Position numbers and translations under genes: made by a program. From positions 1 to 64,000 of the forward strand of contig JASAOL010000533.1 in NCBI GenBank assembly GCA_030849045.1: a stretch of DNA of 64,000 nt, given 5' to 3'. Shown here one piece after another: positions 10,201 through 18,453 of this stretch (the stretch's first letter is position 1; each line of letters begins with the position of its first letter). The DNA comes from Wallacemonas rigidus (taxonomy: Eukaryota; Euglenozoa; Kinetoplastea; Trypanosomatida; Trypanosomatidae). The notes below the pieces were generated by a model. That model saw only the letters and a list, made by a program, of their open reading frames with translations. It had not been told where the DNA came from and ran no database searches.

Positions 10201-12405
10201 AACGCGCGTGCGAAGCAGTTAGAGCACATTGTCGCTCGTGAGCTACTTGTGCTACACCTCACCTACCGCAGCCCCTTCGTCGTTAAGGTGTACAACGCGT
10301 TTTATATCAAGGAGGAAGCGGCGCTGGATGTTGTTATGGAGTTCATGCACTACGGCAGTCTCGACCATCTCATGGCTCAACTGGAGAAGCACGCCAAGGC
10401 GCTGCACCGCCGCGTCCGCTCGGCGGCCTCTGCTCGCAAGCTGAGCCCCAACTCGAGCGATGACGCGCGCTCCTCGGTTACGCCGTCGACGACCGACGGC
10501 GGGTCCCTCACCACGAGTGCAGCCGGCGACGGAATGAGCCCAGATGGGAGCGGTGGCAGAACCCTTCCCACGGACGCCATCTCACCCGATCCGAATCCAG
10601 TTGCGACACAATTCACCAGCCCGCGCTTGAACGCGAGCAGCGCCAATAGCATGCGCACACCAACGACGACGGGGAGCCACTGCCTGCAGGCGGACGCACT
10701 GATGATGATCACACCGCTCTCCGCTGGGCCGTCCAACGTCAGTCCAATGGCCGAGTCCTCGATTATCGGGAGTAGCGATGGCGAAGAGGGTATCGAGGAG
10801 GAGGAAACCGGTGTGGCAGAGCGCATTGTCGCCGTCGTCGGCGAGCAGCTGCTGCGCGGCCTGCGTGATATGCACGACCGCGGCTATATACACCGCGACA
10901 TCAAACCAGGTAATGTACTGGTGAATGAACACGGCGTGGTCAAACTCAGCGACTTTGGGCTCTCACAGCGGTGTGATGCGAGGGGTCATGGTATTGAGAA
11001 TCCACTCTTTAAGACGACGCAGGCCCTGACGCGTGTGCCCACACCGTTGACGGCCTCTCCCGTCACCCAAGACACTGGCTTCAACCTCGGCAGTACCGGA
11101 CAAGGTGGGCACAGTAGCACACCGCGTTTAGGAAACTCACCCCCGCTCCGCTCACAGCTGTCACCCGCGTGGACGACGAGCAGCGCGTCTCGCCCCCGTG
11201 GTGTGAACGCAAGCATCGCGAGTGCGCCGCTATCCCAGTCACCAGCGGCGTCTTCCGCCCCCTGCGCGAGTGCCGCCCCACCACTGGCTGCTGCACCGTC
11301 CTGGAGCGCGTCGACGCCCGCCCTCGTTCAAGACCACTTTACCCCATCCCAACACACGACCACACCGCGGCTCTTCCATCCGTCGAGTGCAGCCGTGGTC
11401 GCGGTGCCTGCGGCTCCCCCACCGGCCCACGGTGGCACCAGGAACAGCGGTGGCGACACCTACTTTAGCCCGTCGACGCCGTCAATCTCCGCGGGGTACG
11501 CTGAGAGCGGTGGTCCGCCAGACTCCATCAATACCACTCTGCCGCTGATGGTGACGCTGAGCGAAGAAGCCTGTAGCCCGCTGTCGAAGGCACTGGGGCC
11601 CCAGACACCTGCGTTGCAGACGTTTAGCGCGCCACTCGCAAGCGCGCGAACAACTACGACGGGTACTGCGGCAGGCGCGGCTGACGGCGGCGGCAATGGT
11701 AGTGGGGCCGGCAGCTCATACAACTTGGCCTCTCCTTCCAGCCAGCCGCTCATTGGTTTGGCGGAGCTCACAACACCGCGCACCAACGCCGAGGACATTG
11801 ATGATCGTGACTCGCAGCTCCAGTGCGGTGCGGATATTAAACGCGCGCTGTCCACCACCAGCTCCTCTGTCTCCTCGAGTCGAGACGACAACGAGTTCTC
11901 CGACGACGCGGCGGGCAGCGGTAGCGACTCCCTTCATTGCTCCGGAACCGACAAGTACATGAGCCCCGAGCGTCAACGTGGCGACCGTCACGGCAAGCCG
12001 AGCGATGTCTGGGCCGTGGGCGTCACTTTGGCCGAGTTCGCGCTGGGATACTACCCGTACGCTATTGAACAGGTCACCGATGAGTTTGAGCGGGTGACGC
12101 TCATGAGCAGGCCAGTCGCCGTGTCTGGTCATTCACAGAAACGCCGCGTGCCGTTGAGTTCACTTTTTGGAGATTTTATTGCACTCGCCACAATACCGGC
12201 GCCGGAGGAGCGGCCGACCGCACAGGAGCTGCTTGAGCACCCGTTTTTTCGCCAGTGGACGTCAACGCGGCCTTTCAATTTGAAGCGGTACTTGGCTGCA
12301 CGTGTGCCGGTGCCGTCGAACGCGGTCAAGGAACAGTTCTTGCGTAAGCAGCGCGAGGAAGCGGCTATGCCTAATTTTGCCCCTTCATCTTCTGGCACGA
12401 TGTAA
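4279..12405 (+). CDS. Giant STE-like serine/threonine protein kinase
   Basis: A 2708-residue protein. Residues 1 to about 1880 are low complexity, rich in Ser, Thr, Ala, Pro and Gly, with His/Gly patches and no recognisable domain. The catalytic domain follows: glycine loop GIGEGA at 1891-1896, VKR with Lys1915, an alpha-C Glu in ARELLVL, HRDIKPGN with Asp2207, SDFG with Asp2225, YMSPER at about 2560-2565, DVWAVGVTLAEF and RPTAQELLEHPFF. All key residues are present, so activity is expected. MSPE and the overall pattern suggest the STE/MAP2K group. The domain is broken by low-complexity inserts before alpha-C, after alpha-D (about 150 residues) and within the activation segment (more than 300 residues). 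No signal peptide or membrane segment is seen. Several minus-strand open frames over it are by-products of its composition. Confidence 0.93.
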   Translation: MPTSDNSPLSGLYAYDADRKDMTSSVHSKDKDASASLLRARAALTSAAANAQESRSLVESPYPSGPLASNIVTSVSAHNRSSSLLGVDLSPSAGSGAHAPPSVILASASATSLAGAGANTLSSMGVRARHEASSIMEAYRASLPTRLVASSCATPKAQQPKRYLFSSTPPPPPSLGVAANSAATASLKTADIRVSPSASLSLCAADNLSSSPPLLYDVSARPAWTGAMGGHGHKSSHRSMHREAFGHDPAAATAASASSMGLAETSSVPTSSLASTGTATGYTRAATWLGGAAATGAPGNAASVDGRGYTPRGSDTPLLSSISASVAAGISPGVSGPPVHSIASPWAGINSGSSWGTYTASTGAQQLLLNTPLSDEKMTPQASTSGLPEAALVHGTAGAGASGHNWDSRRQDLTQTRRSVSSTSIRVPSSFPTTTDAVPAPTDFFLNPAAATSSTAAMSLSGKRKSSSSSADRHSRRSSGTCTYEGSSAGSNHTNTLNESTSSAGGGGGGTGPSQSKAHAHTTSSSSVPPQSLLSDPITGTHSAVTLGRSTAANSLSSAHGRGTSSAAVTPGGGTAMSSSGTRHNTKLFLFPKTQDPMVLPSMAADGHTPLSLPNPDDLHGPSLLDASAGNDSFTSAPASESSVGLRLSSSPTAPTRHSTTSMGPATQRDESQSRPLPSVGTPSSVVSTSDNAFGTMASVSPMLSSHDMSVASHRATSGTQSDRLLSEDAARLPVTLHNSPYPQSAVLAGPSPSTTTSTMTVTTRTTTPANTTSTSATPSIGRRSPAAAHPDHAVQAATSAAWPYPPEASPTSATTTTTTTSTSGTTPSAVAVSCFSVAAGSESVSEPVVSPCSLPLSTTSPPGIHQTDVEAAAVPSLSMQTVRQHTVSARWGVLDDETATSAHLCPPLSPQSPASVGTVPFTTAGDSENDEGRRADTRMPRRSTDSPYTVSADDVACSSHYTPPDACTAQPSPCLREYSYSLPGPGSLSLPPTRQVTEDDSEPSRSAADTSLFREAINHTQAGESSRPAGAVVAEGAQAEGAERVVAAVAEGASDESIAAFFQRRRRHRPPPLFGPTSNSSPSSAAIGPTSVPAAATTEAALAICPDALHTRTPVPPSMGSSGNVSLIVPSSRVRGSEGRSTGSSSTCACEQAPPCAPPALAYNQQGQQHPQPLSDQSKKPHLPQHCDPSVPVRTSRTGGAERSSVDSTSAVSSLPTESLASTSQLPPSQGSPTPLPHRAPPTPAAMPSALVSNTTAAAAESTEGAIKSRQRRRKLAPPNLFSVASTAVASSAPPTVQAQPLPQQIYSRVHSPTSSSTTSTVPVGGVGGGSAGGHGYGGAMGTWPSSMLGSANTTPAHNHRARTHRGPLVRVSHDGRTLVVGPFRVSCEGCLTVRNVLLLNPTRIDAATSIVGPATPEMMALHSTLSGGFPLLSNMASPITSTPAACGSYHHTTTAGGAGAGTLTHPIPATGSLLSPHNVSSVHIGSVCGGGGCGSGGFLSSQAQGPAPLQAPNVRTRLLKPANGLYQSTTVSGMTSPVATPELSGLAPSHHCANASFTLQSTSFETPYSPITYAMDSCRFPGASSYTASTQPAAHIGAGGFASSVNANTALNSFLGAQSQTLGQSSNTHNNSHSGYSNTNIPTAPVAPGGPTGDVTLGIPPRSHSRGAALTGGVERATLTDDSVASSAMWSPPLSHTHRPCLVSASAAASPLAASVGGHTVNTSGFVKSSTAKFASYSGSNTSSPTIGTSSRTRRYGPTFGGSPNSSTPQRQTHPLPHQPLQAQQHYASHGSDHTKPRSASAAPHASASSHGSLTARTPLSGVPHTNLYGSVAGVTSPHSSFIEETSSSLLLPYSVVQTRLLQPTGSPQSVSALAVKAVRYDDLALCMGIGEGASAAVYVAIHRPTGRRLAVKRIDLSPLCLTLGGLITSPNSTCAGAGDGPQRTPSSLTARAGSPNRGLSLSRMRRRPVQLNARAKQLEHIVARELLVLHLTYRSPFVVKVYNAFYIKEEAALDVVMEFMHYGSLDHLMAQLEKHAKALHRRVRSAASARKLSPNSSDDARSSVTPSTTDGGSLTTSAAGDGMSPDGSGGRTLPTDAISPDPNPVATQFTSPRLNASSANSMRTPTTTGSHCLQADALMMITPLSAGPSNVSPMAESSIIGSSDGEEGIEEEETGVAERIVAVVGEQLLRGLRDMHDRGYIHRDIKPGNVLVNEHGVVKLSDFGLSQRCDARGHGIENPLFKTTQALTRVPTPLTASPVTQDTGFNLGSTGQGGHSSTPRLGNSPPLRSQLSPAWTTSSASRPRGVNASIASAPLSQSPAASSAPCASAAPPLAAAPSWSASTPALVQDHFTPSQHTTTPRLFHPSSAAVVAVPAAPPPAHGGTRNSGGDTYFSPSTPSISAGYAESGGPPDSINTTLPLMVTLSEEACSPLSKALGPQTPALQTFSAPLASARTTTTGTAAGAADGGGNGSGAGSSYNLASPSSQPLIGLAELTTPRTNAEDIDDRDSQLQCGADIKRALSTTSSSVSSSRDDNEFSDDAAGSGSDSLHCSGTDKYMSPERQRGDRHGKPSDVWAVGVTLAEFALGYYPYAIEQVTDEFERVTLMSRPVAVSGHSQKRRVPLSSLFGDFIALATIPAPEERPTAQELLEHPFFRQWTSTRPFNLKRYLAARVPVPSNAVKEQFLRKQREEAAMPNFAPSSSGTM

Positions 12406-13864
12406 CGATCTGAAGAACGTCCGTATGAAAAGAATAGGAAGAGGTAAAAGAAGGAGCGAGAGAGAGAGTTAGTGTTACGCAAAGCGATGTCCTCCTCACC
12501 TGCGACAAACACGCTATGTCTGCTGGTTGTGCGTCGCCCTGTGGCCTTCAACGTGCCGTTGTTCGCTTGAGACATCTGTGCTTTGAGTGTATTTGGTCAC
12601 AGATATGATGTCGGAACGCACCCCGCGCATACACTAGACAAAGAACGTGAGGGAAAACAACAACAACAATAGCAGCGCCCTGAGAAAATCCAAAAAGAAA
12701 AAGGAAAACAACGTCGTCATACTAACATCGAAAAACATTCGATGGACAAGGCGCGTCCCTTCTCAGATGGATGATGCTATTTACCTCGATACACACACAC
12801 ACACACACACCTCAAAGAGCTGTGCTTCGCTGGCACAGGCTCATACTTTTTTTTTGTTTAATTGTTTTCGCATCATACGTCTGGCTGCACATCGAACACT
12901 GGCGTGATTCACGTGCTTCTTCTGTTTATCCCTCCTTTTTTTTTCCTTTTCCCTTTCGGCCTCTTTTGGAACGCTCGTCTCTCTCCTCTGTCGCTCTTCC
13001 TTGTCAGGGGTACGGATCCTCTTCATCAATTTTCTGTCGCGTCCTGTTCTCCTCTTCATGTGCGTATGCCAGCACTCTTTCGCAAACGTTAGTGCATTCT
13101 TCTCTTATTCCAATTTTTTCTGTTTTTGTTTTTCCCTCTGTGCTGGTTAGCGTCATTTCCGTCCTCGTTGTGTCGCTTCGTGGCGAATACGTGTACGAGA
13201 GACTGCGATTGTTGATTCTCCACTGTTCGCTCATTTCGTTTTCCCTTTTTGCATCTTCGTCTGTTCGTATCGCGTCTTGATTGCCAAGACCACGCGTGCG
13301 TGAAACGTCGTGTGCTCTCCATTGACCCACGAGTAACCGTTCCGCGTAAAACGCAGCAAGCAGTACCCAGCGTCAACAATCACGTAGCATCAAAGAAAGG
13401 ACATACAGACACATACAGAGAACAAGTACGATCGTGTATACACACACATACGGTTGAGTAGCTACCCCACAGTGTGGCAGTGAATGACGATCCAACAAGG
13501 TCGATGTACCGGCTCGCATCTATCCTGTTTTCTTTTTTTCGAGCAGGCACACACCTCGCTCTTCCCACCGCCAGTGCGTTACTACTGACACTGAGTGGGA
13601 GAAGAAAATTGAGCGCGCACGACATACTCTTCTCTGTTGTCTGTCGTCGACTGCATCTCCTGATTGGATGACATCGACTTCTGCGAGCCTGATAGCAGGA
13701 CCTCCGCCCCTGCGCGGAAACTCCACACTGTACGTTGACTCCCACTTGACCTTGCTCTTGTTCTTTTTTTTTTTCTTGTTTGTTCGTTGTGGCCTCGACA
13801 TGCTTATTTCACAAAGATCTTCGTGTCCAAGAGGTCTACGCGCGCGAAGACCGTGCCACCGCGC
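12406..13864. other. Intergenic region, giant kinase to C92-like gene
   Basis: No gene is supported in these 1.46 kb. The content is typical untranslated sequence: an (AC)10 microsatellite at 12791-12810, T runs near 12847-12855 and 12938-12946, and long pyrimidine-rich stretches between 12920 and 13140. These stretches create Leu/Phe/Ser-rich open frames that I do not accept as genes. A tract with eleven T at 13764-13774 is followed by the first AG at 13815-13816, a likely acceptor for the next gene. Confidence 0.55.
12791..12810. repeat. (AC)10 microsatellite
   Basis: Ten AC units lie in the untranslated region downstream of the giant kinase gene. No further function is evident. Confidence 0.9.
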
Positions 13865-15766
13865 ATGCTATTTCTCGTGACCCGGCGGTGGTGCCAACAG
13901 CACCAGCCGCGACCTTGGTTCTCTGCGGAAACCTACCATCCCTCGACACCGAAGGTAGGGTTTTTTCAGAAACGTTGGTATCGCTTCCGATCCCACACGT
14001 TGCCACGCAAAGCGGCGGCGGTTGGCGGCCTTGGACTCAAGACAGTGACGGCTTTTGTTGCCGTGTGCTGCGCCGTGCACCTGATTCAATCACCTTTTGT
14101 ATTTCGGTCTTTCACGCCAGAACCGGAGAAGGACTATCTCTTGGAGGCGTGGGCGGATATCGAGCCGACCCTAAAAGAGGGTGATATCGTGTTGATGCGT
14201 GGCCGAGGCCTCATGAGCTGGGCGATCACAACCGCGCAGTACGCCCTCTCTCTTCTGATGCACGCATCCGCACTCCGCTACTCGCACGTCGCCGTCGTGG
14301 TCGCGCCGGTGGAGTACGCCGAGACACAGAACGAAGAGGCGCAGTCGCATCGCGCTCGCTGGTGGGCGCCGTGGCGTGGACGTGGTACATCTCCGTTCTC
14401 CTCCAAAAAGTCGTCTGCGGTCAGCGAGACGCTATCGGCAGAGACAGCTGCGGCGTCCGCGCGACGGACCATCACGCGCGGCGCACTGATACTTGAGGCG
14501 ATGGACAACGGAGAGTACCACGTACCCGATATCAACGGTGTCATCCGATACGACCAAGTCCAAGTTGTCGAAGCCTCCAAGCGCCTCTTCTCGCAATCCG
14601 CGCAAGGCGAGCCCGCGTACCACTACTTCTCCGTTCGCCGTCTGGAGCCATATAGTTTGGTCCACGATGGTCAGGCCACCAACGCGGCGGGGACGTCACT
14701 CGCTGCTTTCCCTGAGAATGACATACACGGCCGTCCTCCTCATCCGCACGGCGGTTCCCACTCGGACGGGGGCGCGACACCGCCATCGGCGTCGTACCTT
14801 GTGCTCAGTCCGTCCGAGCTTGTCGGCTTCTCCAGGCAGACACAGGACGCGCGTACCGCGCTACAACACTTCATCGCCGATAATTTGGGGCGACCGATGG
14901 ATCCGAGCCCACTCTACGTCGTTTCCTTCTTGAGCCCGGCCTTGTACAGTTGGCTGAGGCCGGGCCGTGACGCTCACAGTGAGGTCTCATGCAGTGAGCT
15001 CATCGTTGAATTGTACCAACGCATGGGGCTGCTGCGACGGCACTGGCGATGGGAACCTCTCACGACAGAGGAGGAGTACAAGGCAACGCACTCTCTGCTG
15101 CCACAGCCCACTTCTACACGCGCCGCTCTGAGGAGTGTGCCGCCCTCCCCGCTCGACGACATCAATCGTCACACACGTCTCGTGCTCGCACAGGAACCTC
15201 AGCAGTCAGCCGAGGAACTGGAGGCGGCGGCGAGGGCGGAGAGTCGCCGTGGCGCGCGCGTGTGGGAGAAGCTCTACTGCCGCGCAGATCTGCGTGCCGC
15301 GCGCCGGCGTGAGTGGCGCCTACCGCTGGTTCGCTCTGGCGAGTCGATCGACGGTCCGCCGGAGCTGCTGCGTACTGCGCGTGAGGTATTTGTATGTGCT
15401 CCGCGTCATGGTGTCGCCCAGACGGTGCCGCTCGACTTGGTATTATCAGACAGCACCGCAGGTGAACTCAACCCCGACGTTGCCGCGGCTCTCTCGCGCG
15501 GGTCGGCGTACCAAACTCAGCGGCAAGCTCCTCGTGCGCAGCTCCTCCACGCCGGTCTGGTACGCCCCGATGCCACTGGGAAGCTTCATCAGCTGCGTTG
15601 GCGCTATAAGCACGTGAGTCTTCAGACAACGCCCTATCAATTCACCGAGGCAGGCGACAAATACGTGCTGGACTGGCGATCGCCATTTAAACTAGGACGT
15701 GAAGAGTTTGTCGCGATGACACCGGAACGCTTCACGTTCGCAGACACGTGCAGCAACGCTCACTGA
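13865..15766 (+). CDS. Membrane-anchored permuted papain-fold protein (C92/YiiX-like)
   Basis: A 633-residue protein. A basic N-terminus (residues 1-50) precedes one hydrophobic segment at about 52-78, so it is probably anchored in a membrane; a mitochondrial location is possible but unproven. The region from about 90 to 390 matches the circularly permuted papain fold (YiiX/YaeF, DUF830, peptidase C92): EGDIVLMRGRG, then YSHVAVVV with His141, LILEAM, and SCSELIVELYQRMGLL with Cys376. The His-before-Cys order is the mark of the permuted family, which acts on amide or ester bonds of lipids and small molecules. Substrate is unknown. The C-terminal 230 residues are unassigned. The open frame extends upstream only through non-ATG codons, and the first acceptor AG (13815-13816) lies upstream of ATG 13865, which supports this start. 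Confidence 0.8.
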   Translation: MLFLVTRRWCQQHQPRPWFSAETYHPSTPKVGFFQKRWYRFRSHTLPRKAAAVGGLGLKTVTAFVAVCCAVHLIQSPFVFRSFTPEPEKDYLLEAWADIEPTLKEGDIVLMRGRGLMSWAITTAQYALSLLMHASALRYSHVAVVVAPVEYAETQNEEAQSHRARWWAPWRGRGTSPFSSKKSSAVSETLSAETAAASARRTITRGALILEAMDNGEYHVPDINGVIRYDQVQVVEASKRLFSQSAQGEPAYHYFSVRRLEPYSLVHDGQATNAAGTSLAAFPENDIHGRPPHPHGGSHSDGGATPPSASYLVLSPSELVGFSRQTQDARTALQHFIADNLGRPMDPSPLYVVSFLSPALYSWLRPGRDAHSEVSCSELIVELYQRMGLLRRHWRWEPLTTEEEYKATHSLLPQPTSTRAALRSVPPSPLDDINRHTRLVLAQEPQQSAEELEAAARAESRRGARVWEKLYCRADLRAARRREWRLPLVRSGESIDGPPELLRTAREVFVCAPRHGVAQTVPLDLVLSDSTAGELNPDVAAALSRGSAYQTQRQAPRAQLLHAGLVRPDATGKLHQLRWRYKHVSLQTTPYQFTEAGDKYVLDWRSPFKLGREEFVAMTPERFTFADTCSNAH

Positions 15767-16398
15767 GCGTCGAGCGACGTGTGTGTGTGTGTGTCTATTA
15801 CCGCTCAACCGTTGTGCGCAGCGGTCCTTGAAGTTAAAAAAGGAAGAAGAAGAGCAAACTTCTACGGACCATTGCATGTGCGAGGGCCGGAGACCGAGCG
15901 AGAACACACGTGCTATTTCAGTATTCACAGCGTGCTTTTAAACGCTAATTTAACAACGGAAGAGAACGCAAGCGAGGATATCCCACTTTGTGTCGCCCTG
16001 TCGAGATGGAGTGAAGACGACGAGGACGAACAAAGTTTTCTTTTATGGCAGGACCGACAGCTTGACGTCGTCGATCGCGGCGTCTCGGACGGCCATTGAC
16101 CCCTCCGCTTCTTGATGTGTGATGGCGTCAGCCAATCGAACAGGAACTACATCGCGCACCTTCTCACGTGGGTGTCTTGCCATCGCCGCCTCCGCACGGC
16201 GTGCTGCCGCTCTCCTTCACAGACAACGCACGCACACATCTCGCTCCTCTGCTTCCCTTCTCTCTGCACTCTCCTCAGATCCTCATTTTTTAGTTGTTTA
16301 TTCGTCTGAGGCGGTTTCGATCTCTTCTTTTTCATGCGTTTGCGACTCTGACGTGTGTCGATCGTTGCTCATCTCACGTCCTGCCGCATCTGAAAAAT
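15767..16398. other. Intergenic region before the RING gene
   Basis: No gene is supported. A GT microsatellite begins just after the preceding stop codon (about 15778-15794). A pyrimidine-rich tract at about 16239-16275 ends in CTCCTCAG, with AG at 16277-16278. This is a good acceptor for the RING gene and gives a leader of about 120 nt. Confidence 0.55.
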
Positions 16399-17736
16399 AT
16401 GGGACAGACACCGTCCGCACAAGCAGGACGCGTCACAAGGCCCGTTTCCGCGAGCGGTTCCCACCGCGCAGATGTGAACTGTGCACAAGACACTGCTGTT
16501 ACTTTTGAGCTTCTTTCGGAGCCGCTCTTGGGGCTCCCTGTGACGCTGCGTGTGCGTCGCGAGGGCGGTAGTACCCGCAACGACTATTTTCGGTACACGT
16601 CGTCGAGATGGACCTGGATGTCGCACGGTGAAGAAGACGGTATTTTTCATCTTCCGCCTGTGGAGCCTCAACGCGCGGGCGTGGATGGCGAGCTTGTCAT
16701 CGTCTACTATAAGGATGGCGGGTATTTCACCAAGGGCACACCCATCCGGTCCGGCAAGTTCATCCTGCGTAACTCCGTCACGGAATTCGATGTGTCATTC
16801 TCCGAGTCGACGATGGAGGTGGTCGCGTCGGCCAAAGTGTTGAACGTTGCACCGATTACGGCGTTGGCCATCACTCAGGACGGTGTGCACCTCTCGCACG
16901 AGGTGCTGGATGACCAGACCTTGCGCTCCCAAGACCTCTCTGTGTACACACACAGGCGCGCGCTGCCCGCACCGCGTGTGCACGGAAGGTACGACGTCGT
17001 TCTTCTTGGCGGGCCTGACAGCTCGAGCACACTGGCGCGGGAAGCGTTGACCATTCCAGCCAGCGCCGTGCGCGAGGTGTACGACGTAGCTATTTTGACA
17101 TCATCACCACTCCACCCAGGGACCGCGACCGCCACTACTGCACACGATGTGGCTACACGGACGTGTGCGGTGCCGCCGCAGACAACCCTTCGCGTGCGCT
17201 GTACTGGAAGACTTCAACGCGGTGATGCGCTCCTCTTGGTACGACCAAACCTATCAGTGGAAGAGCTTCAGGCCTGCGCGCGCGTGTCTCTGAACCCCTC
17301 AACAGGTGAGGCGACCATCACCATCCGTGAGAGCCACGCACCGCCGATGAATGACACCAGCGATGTACACGCCTGGCACGTCGTCCTCGGTCTCGTGCAC
17401 CCCACCGGCGCGCTTTTGCCGGCTGCGCACGCCGTCGTCGTCGTCTCTCGCGGCGCGACCGCACTGCCCGCCCCGCATCCCGCACCATTCCCAACGGCCT
17501 CGCAACCCGCTCCTGCCGCGCCGGAGTCGACCTCGGCACGGAGTGGATTCCTCTGCATCATCTGCTTAGATGCTGTGGCTGTGATCAAGCTTGAGCCTTG
17601 TCGCCACGTGTGCCTGTGCGAGGCGTGCCTGGCCACGTGTAGGACGCAGCGCGCCAGTGCCAGCGAGGGCGATCGGTTGAGTTGTCCAGTGTGTCGTGGG
17701 CGGGTCACTGGGCACGAGCGCGTGTTTTTGATGTAG
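16399..17736 (+). CDS. RING-finger protein, probably N-myristoylated (MGRN1-like E3 ligase)
   Basis: A 445-residue protein. It begins MGQTPSAQ, with Gly2 and Ser6 as expected for N-myristoylation, so membrane attachment is likely. Residues about 30-365 form a beta-rich region without a recognised signature. The C-terminus holds a C3HC4 RING: CIIC from Cys386, PCRHVCLCEAC, then CPVCR, ending close to the last residue. A myristoylated protein with a C-terminal RING of the form CxxC-PCRHxCLC-CPxCR resembles the MGRN1/RNF157/LOG2 group of ubiquitin ligases, and I infer E3 activity. ATG 16399 is the first Met in an open frame that extends upstream through non-ATG codons, and the myristoylation motif supports it. 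A shorter RING paralogue lies next downstream. Confidence 0.85.
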   Translation: MGQTPSAQAGRVTRPVSASGSHRADVNCAQDTAVTFELLSEPLLGLPVTLRVRREGGSTRNDYFRYTSSRWTWMSHGEEDGIFHLPPVEPQRAGVDGELVIVYYKDGGYFTKGTPIRSGKFILRNSVTEFDVSFSESTMEVVASAKVLNVAPITALAITQDGVHLSHEVLDDQTLRSQDLSVYTHRRALPAPRVHGRYDVVLLGGPDSSSTLAREALTIPASAVREVYDVAILTSSPLHPGTATATTAHDVATRTCAVPPQTTLRVRCTGRLQRGDALLLVRPNLSVEELQACARVSLNPSTGEATITIRESHAPPMNDTSDVHAWHVVLGLVHPTGALLPAAHAVVVVSRGATALPAPHPAPFPTASQPAPAAPESTSARSGFLCIICLDAVAVIKLEPCRHVCLCEACLATCRTQRASASEGDRLSCPVCRGRVTGHERVFLM

Positions 17737-18453
17737 CAGACGCGCGCGAACGCACCTCACGCGTGTGCTTGTCGGTGATGTCACGTTGCTTCCCAGATGT
17801 CGACCACTTTTCAAACCAACTGATGCTTTTTTTTTTTGGTCAACTCTTTTCACGTGAGACCGTCGACGACCCTCTGTGGCGGATCAAAGTCTGCACACAC
17901 GTGCGCGTGGTGGGTACACAGCTGGGCTCTTTGTACATGTGTTGCGTGACGATGATCATTATTCTCCAACAATACACACACACAAACACATACACATACA
18001 CACATATATAAACTCACCAAGACCTTTGAGCAACCTCATGCTCTCCCTTTTTCCTTCTGACGGAAATCGCCGCGCTGCTTGTGGACTAGGAACCGACATT
18101 CTTACTGTCTGTCGCGAGCTGTCTCTCCCGTCTTCGCGCTTATCTGGCGCGACGCATGTATCCTCTACTTCCCCTTGTTGTCTTTTCGCTCACGCGACAC
18201 ACTGTGCACCCCCCCGCCGCCCGCTCATCAGACGTCATCACTACGTATTGCTCTCTTCACACACGCATGCTCTTCCTTTGCTATTTTTTTTTCCGGACAA
18301 AATTGTTTGAGACGCTCGCTTGTGTGCTTTCGGAAGACATCGTCTGGTGTGTCCTCTGCTCCGTCGTCTGGCCCCTTTTCACTAAGACAACACGAACAGC
18401 CGGTGGGGCGCAAGACACAGCCAGACACACACACACAAAAAAAAAAAAAAAGA
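17737..18453. other. Intergenic region between the two RING genes
   Basis: No gene is supported. The stretch contains eleven T at 17827-17837, a CA/CATA-rich stretch at 17972-18008, and a pyrimidine tract ending at AG 18385-18386. From 18425 a CA repeat passes directly into fifteen A (18437-18451), two bases before the ATG at 18454. Confidence 0.55.

Noticed and set aside
4461-12132. Many - strand and + strand open frames of 60-210 codons over the giant kinase gene
   Set aside because: They overlap a clear coding frame with intact kinase motifs, are Arg/Ala/Pro-rich as expected of shadow frames in GC-rich codons, and show no domain or leader signals of their own.
12771-13280. Leu/Phe/Ser-rich + strand frame of 169 codons
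   Set aside because: It is built from pyrimidine tracts and a CA repeat in untranslated sequence; composition explains the apparent hydrophobic segments.
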